Source: Leishmania infantum JPCM5
Taxonomy: Eukaryota; Euglenozoa; Kinetoplastea; Trypanosomatida; Trypanosomatidae
DNA: 64,000 nt
Direction: 5' to 3'
Assembly (NCBI RefSeq): GCF_000002875.2
Contig: NC_009409.2
Location: forward strand, 554,627-618,626
Below are positions 62,001 through 64,000 of this stretch, piece after piece; within the stretch, counting starts at the first letter, position 1, and each line of letters begins with the position of its first letter. The notes below the pieces were generated by a model, which was not told the DNA's origin, searched no databases, and worked only from the letters and a program-made list of their open reading frames with translations. A program made the position numbers and the translations under genes.

Positions 62001-62994
62001 TGGACGCGCTAGGAGATTGTGAAGCGGTGACGGTGTTGGACGATGCTGCTGCTGCTGCCTGCGCCGCTGCTTGATGAAGTGCTTGCGCAGAGGGCACGTC
62101 CATCACCATCGGCGAGGCCGCGATCCACATGGACGGATCGAGGTTCTTTACGGTGCGCGGGTCGACGACGGAGTTCACCTTGATGAGGGCGCAGTAATTC
62201 GCCCCGTAGAGCTGCTGCACGGATGTCAGAACCTGCCGCGCGGTGCTCAGCGACGGACTCAGCGGTGACGTGTTGTCGTGCAGGATTAGGTAGTACTGGT
62301 GCAGCTCTGTGTCCATGCCTGGGAGGCTGGCGCGCAACTCTTGGATGCGCCGTGCCTGCGCACGGAAGACCTGAAGCATGCCCTCGACGCCACCCGCCTC
62401 GGTCGTGGCAACGGCGAAGAGAGCCCCGATGGGGTAGTCGATGGTGTCGAAGGAGCTGCACCGCACGAGGCTGTGGAGGTCGCGAATGAAGGCGCGGTGC
62501 CACGTGGGGCAGGCGCGCTCCAGTAGCGTCGACACCGCTGCTGGTCCGCCGATTACCTCAGACGCTGCGGGGGGCGACGACGACTCTGTGGACGGTTGCG
62601 CCGCCCGGACTGGCCGCGGCAGCGATCCGTCGTGGCGGCTGCGATTCTTTGCAACAATGTCCCTCAGTGCAGCATCCAGCTGCTCCCCGTAGGCAAGGTC
62701 GAACGCCGCCGCGTTCCGAAGAAGGTGCCGAGTGTGCCGTGCCACCTGGGACAGCGAAACGTCACGCACACACTCGGTGCGCATCAGCCGAACACCGAAC
62801 TTGTTGCACGCCACCGGTTCACTGCGGTCCCCGATGCGGGCGTAGAGCGGCCCGCCCGCGTACACGCTGTGCAGGCGTAGCAGGTGAATGAGATCCATAC
62901 CATTACGGGCGCAAATGGCATCCGCCGCGGCGCTGCTCTCCACGACGACGACAGGGCGTGCGTACCGCTGCTCCACCCAGTCTTCTAGGCTCAT
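56098..62994 (-). CDS. TRAPPC8: TRAPPC8/Trs85-like TRAPP III subunit, 2298 aa
   Basis: The largest gene in the window. Several N-terminal pieces match Trs85/TRAPPC8 order and spacing. ESSAAADAICARNGMDLIHL near 20-40 comes first. YYLILHD near 240 and YGANYCALIKVNSVVDPR follow. Then come HVHNVMAYYLSQ-type residues, the SQSLFKFVERRLRMLDVSVQ block and TTLSKMAAWFKGKDE. TPR-like helices follow (LALHDLKGAISYYRMCIEEL). TRAPPC8 defines TRAPP III, the GEF complex for Rab1 in ER-Golgi and autophagy traffic. The later half has beta-sandwich-like regions separated by long S/A/P/T-rich disordered linkers, so the protein is larger than the 1435-residue human form. ATG 62994 (MSLEDWVEQRY) is preferred over an upstream CV-repeat extension. 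Confidence 0.87.
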   Translation of the reverse strand: MSLEDWVEQRYARPVVVVESSAAADAICARNGMDLIHLLRLHSVYAGGPLYARIGDRSEPVACNKFGVRLMRTECVRDVSLSQVARHTRHLLRNAAAFDLAYGEQLDAALRDIVAKNRSRHDGSLPRPVRAAQPSTESSSPPAASEVIGGPAAVSTLLERACPTWHRAFIRDLHSLVRCSSFDTIDYPIGALFAVATTEAGGVEGMLQVFRAQARRIQELRASLPGMDTELHQYYLILHDNTSPLSPSLSTARQVLTSVQQLYGANYCALIKVNSVVDPRTVKNLDPSMWIAASPMVMDVPSAQALHQAAAQAAAAASSNTVTASQSPSASTTSPSTGAASPSGTAADCAPALSFRAVHRTCGTWPNSNTAIITGCYMSPEDVTDVHNVMAYYLSQSLFKFVERRLRMLDVSVQDRRTTTLSKMAAWFKGKDEGRPRTADVVKTPNGLDSSAFPRYVAHSLEMQMRHCGDLSLALHDLKGAISYYRMCIEELLETLALRPYNRALIAACQEGIGVAQLLQGKLVPQSLTPWYTGVTSATQRVSSQTNRWEVAWNDYLAAGTPTHAVRVAFLLYESSRVRTPPMLDRCHAILTHLLRSGILQRQNLLSGVVNDLLAGIAAFTNPPFPAGLEVPPSIPRDYPVYMNLRRFAQRLQRAGALYRADNSLEQALRCYLRVLQLLRAIDPQETWKTLTEHLYLTAGQLYMQLGQDVRGIAMTSVAVAQGTPLYRHPATAQQAFEGFWAQQKRMLSSMGYALCPHMPMPRILRGSFRVDRNYYSTDTLTDDAARKMSEAAAETEWHSMEKHLKKNYTETVLRAHPSYRFPAFHGGSKYGCGGTAHGRRSQDGHSGSCSTANSSYRYNTAADRRGGASSPAVSQQAGARQDDHVFPMAEAASGSAAQPQRRFTIAKAEPLALNFVMENIIGCSIEATDLTLLYLDYASPEQLWKSSMTQTVRLEAGARRRVSLSFDPVSEGEYAIIGLCWSLLGQEGYYYFATRESRPGCPESLYEYAIENPMPSLDAPENIHVSVTPSKACVTATFQPPIPEHLCDGEYFYTNLVVRNTSAQQDAVHVVLQRSPAASHLMYIEEFGRLQNLEREAPLVLAEHLKAQETRTFAVTIRAQHRRSDAALQNTPNYFFLLIAYLSGPLPEPEKLPPCLFASAAELDPANATPPTESALTSTMASPTSLLHRQLHSPTAAVAAHKAAGGPAVMVCLHRLLRRCEVQPVVAMHSTVLPPANASLQTAVVLTVKNISPAVARAPVTATAATAITTTSGEPASITPASTPDVVQAVPVSSSGSAASSCHTHARGHSYAPVRVARVLVVHSPRWGVEHKGTEELFADCAVHCLLSHGDSLTLPLLVKRQPRAAEGADATVRRVSLSDGAAATSAGAQCPYRDTTCIALAKALPSPARAKAVEEHLGTSVSQSERNLFFLQTSCVGPGHVGARPSADEAGGGLAFYADKAGQQKEATKTAKQRRCDEADEERRLCGGPIEQYTPLAIAVAWVREEGGGAESHKKHSGVGGDLGQREGHVFLFVDPIEHVYQTVAQQQKRQAEQESATSLRPALSAVRAGVSAEQTQQELCEAMLVRYASLKRWQGALVSHVQAPPVVRVTPSRASDKTVAAPVPVTLRCLSLAPVPLLVTAEALPPPVPHHSLSFLKHAREGGARGDQAASPATPPPPPSPPAAMTASGSDVPVLFVGKTVHTFLLMPSEEYEVQFTALALRPGLVDCQRISLSAASICYLHSTAEKDDDGADGADEMRGTEGAQPLMCTGMTLPSLIRALLSHKTPSAAPRTAPRVLLSDLQLCGRQRPDDGADMRSGAERCGRRQALQGYLAAAAHSSVMTLVERYGTRAAELVRQLAPLGPAGGATVSQVMSYTAPALTRVIMVDDRAATSTAVGEGSGVTVRKAAPAAAPVAAVSAPSTAAAAATRSHDAARKFFRQLEIFETELERARLGNVSDPHGLQYVYRPTVKMAGGGTSRGGHCTANSSFATPRSVTSVGGSAAAPLRSPSWSTPLMPAAAPPPLTEEAMAIGNGGVSAPDSVGGSWVADLVSATSRKMDSVAQPAVVAAVGAQGTFSSVRSPARQPCDDAEELGSPLHLPAVAFESHAAEAAFTLDISETSSPLQWSHDGPHPLSGADGMGSVECMAELAVREDSDPLCVTGTKTQIGLVSPMRQLRSSDVGFACAADVCDGTEVLMNAADAKDTETWTSPAARHAPSLPRHSQEAGNSQEAEHSAFAAWVHNPLSPSSASGIAASSPAGFTADVAVGIPPPSPSSSSLPPSGAAAVDATTPPT

Positions 62995-63033
62995 GATGGC
63001 GACGTTTAGATCGGGGGACTGACTATGCAGGTG

Positions 63034-63071
<38 letters not shown>

Positions 63072-64000
63072 TGGCACGCAAACTCAACACGCAGACGCAA
63101 GTAACAAAGCCGGCACGCGGAGGACCACGCGAATACCGACACAGGGAGACGACGGTATACGTGATGGGGCGTGGCTGTGGCTGTCGTAGCAAGAGGTAGT
63201 GAAGCAAGAGCGAGTGTTGAAGGTGAGCGTGTGTGGATGTGCGCGTGCACGGCGATAGGGAGAGGTCGTTGCTGAATCAGAGAAAGGTGACGGCCGCAGG
63301 AGAAACCCACACGCGACTGCCAAGCGAAGAGAACGCAAAGGAGGTGGGTGATAAGAGCACCAGCAAGAGAGATCGAGACAGAAGGAAATCGGGCAACTGC
63401 CTCGAAAGAGAAAGAGGACAAGCGAAAGAATGCGTGGAATGCGTGTGCGTTATCTTCCGGCACCTGCGGCGTGCGCGCAAAACAACGACGCCGACGCCGG
63501 TGAGTTTCACTATCGCCGCATGCGTGTTCGGTTATGTGTTGAGCGCGAGAGGACAAAAACATCAGCGCGTTTGAGAGACAGAGAGATGTGAGAGGTGAGG
63601 GAGATGGGAGTTACGGCCATGTGCTGTGGTGGGAGGGCGAGAGTGGTGAGATTCTAGCGCCATGTGCGCTCCCGCACACACACACACACACACACACACA
63701 CATGCAAACACATCAGCGAGAGAGAGAGAACGCGGCAACAGGCACTGGAGCCGAGCAACTTCCACCCCACACTGTCTCACCGTTCCCAACGCTGTCACCA
63801 TGCAGCGCACAAAGACACAGAACACCGATTGCCATAAACATGGAGAGCGTAGGCGTAGCGCAGAAGAACACGTGCATGCGCCCCTTGAGATCGCCCACGT
63901 GCGCGCGCGCACGCACACAAGACAGTGCCGATCATGCTTGATCAGTTCCCTTGAACTTGTTCGAGAAATGCAAATTGCCTTCGGAGTGCGCGCTCGTGCT
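62995..64000. other. Spacer upstream of TRAPPC8, right edge
   Basis: No gene seen. (CA)n at 63037-63067, only about 45 nt before the TRAPPC8 ATG, and (CA)n at 63675-63702. Carries the TRAPPC8 leader and presumably the 3' flank of a gene beyond the window. Confidence 0.55.

Overview
The window reads as nuclear chromosomal DNA from a trypanosomatid, most likely Leishmania or a close relative in the Leishmaniinae. All credible protein genes are uninterrupted open frames on the minus strand, as expected of one polycistronic transcription unit running from about 64,000 down to 1. Intergenic spacers are long and full of CA/TG microsatellites and purine-rich runs (polypyrimidine on the coding strand), which is the normal context for spliced-leader trans-splicing. 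A SIDER-like retroposon recurs in the spacers.

In transcription order (right to left) the genes are: a TRAPPC8/Trs85-like trafficking subunit, a CLK/LAMMER-type kinase, a small Tim chaperone, a tandem array of 676-bp units, an RGG-tailed ABC-class ATPase, a small unknown ORF, a conserved unknown protein, an IKS-type kinase, an ORF relic with an in-frame TGA, a conserved unknown protein, an NSUN6-like RNA m5C methyltransferase, a RAB3GAP1-like protein, a calpain-like protease, an O-methyltransferase relic, an odd 4-kb block, an A/B-type cyclin, an EFHC/Rib72-like axonemal protein, mitochondrial release factor 1, a DUF1295/steroid-reductase-like membrane protein, a small tail-anchored protein and an unknown 262-aa protein.

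The most interesting region is 46.26-48.62 kb. Protein-coding annotation would leave it as a satellite, but it carries box C/D snoRNA genes on the coding strand. One RNA per unit has C, D', C' and D boxes and a perfect 6-bp terminal stem. Its two guides match the peptidyl-transferase loop of LSU rRNA and a site 24 nt upstream. By my recollection of the yeast map these are G2815 and G2791. The fourth, partial unit has a 2-bp deletion that moves the D' guide by two nucleotides, onto the neighbouring yeast site G2793. Up to three further C/D-like RNAs per unit are proposed with lower confidence.

Five near-identical SIDER-like copies and one diverged copy lie in spacers, all in one orientation. 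The 15.7-20.1 kb block is compositionally odd, has no genes, and ends in a broken O-methyltransferase; a sequencing or assembly artefact is possible there. Start codons were chosen as the first plausible ATG; several longer frames begin only with GTG or TTG and were trimmed.
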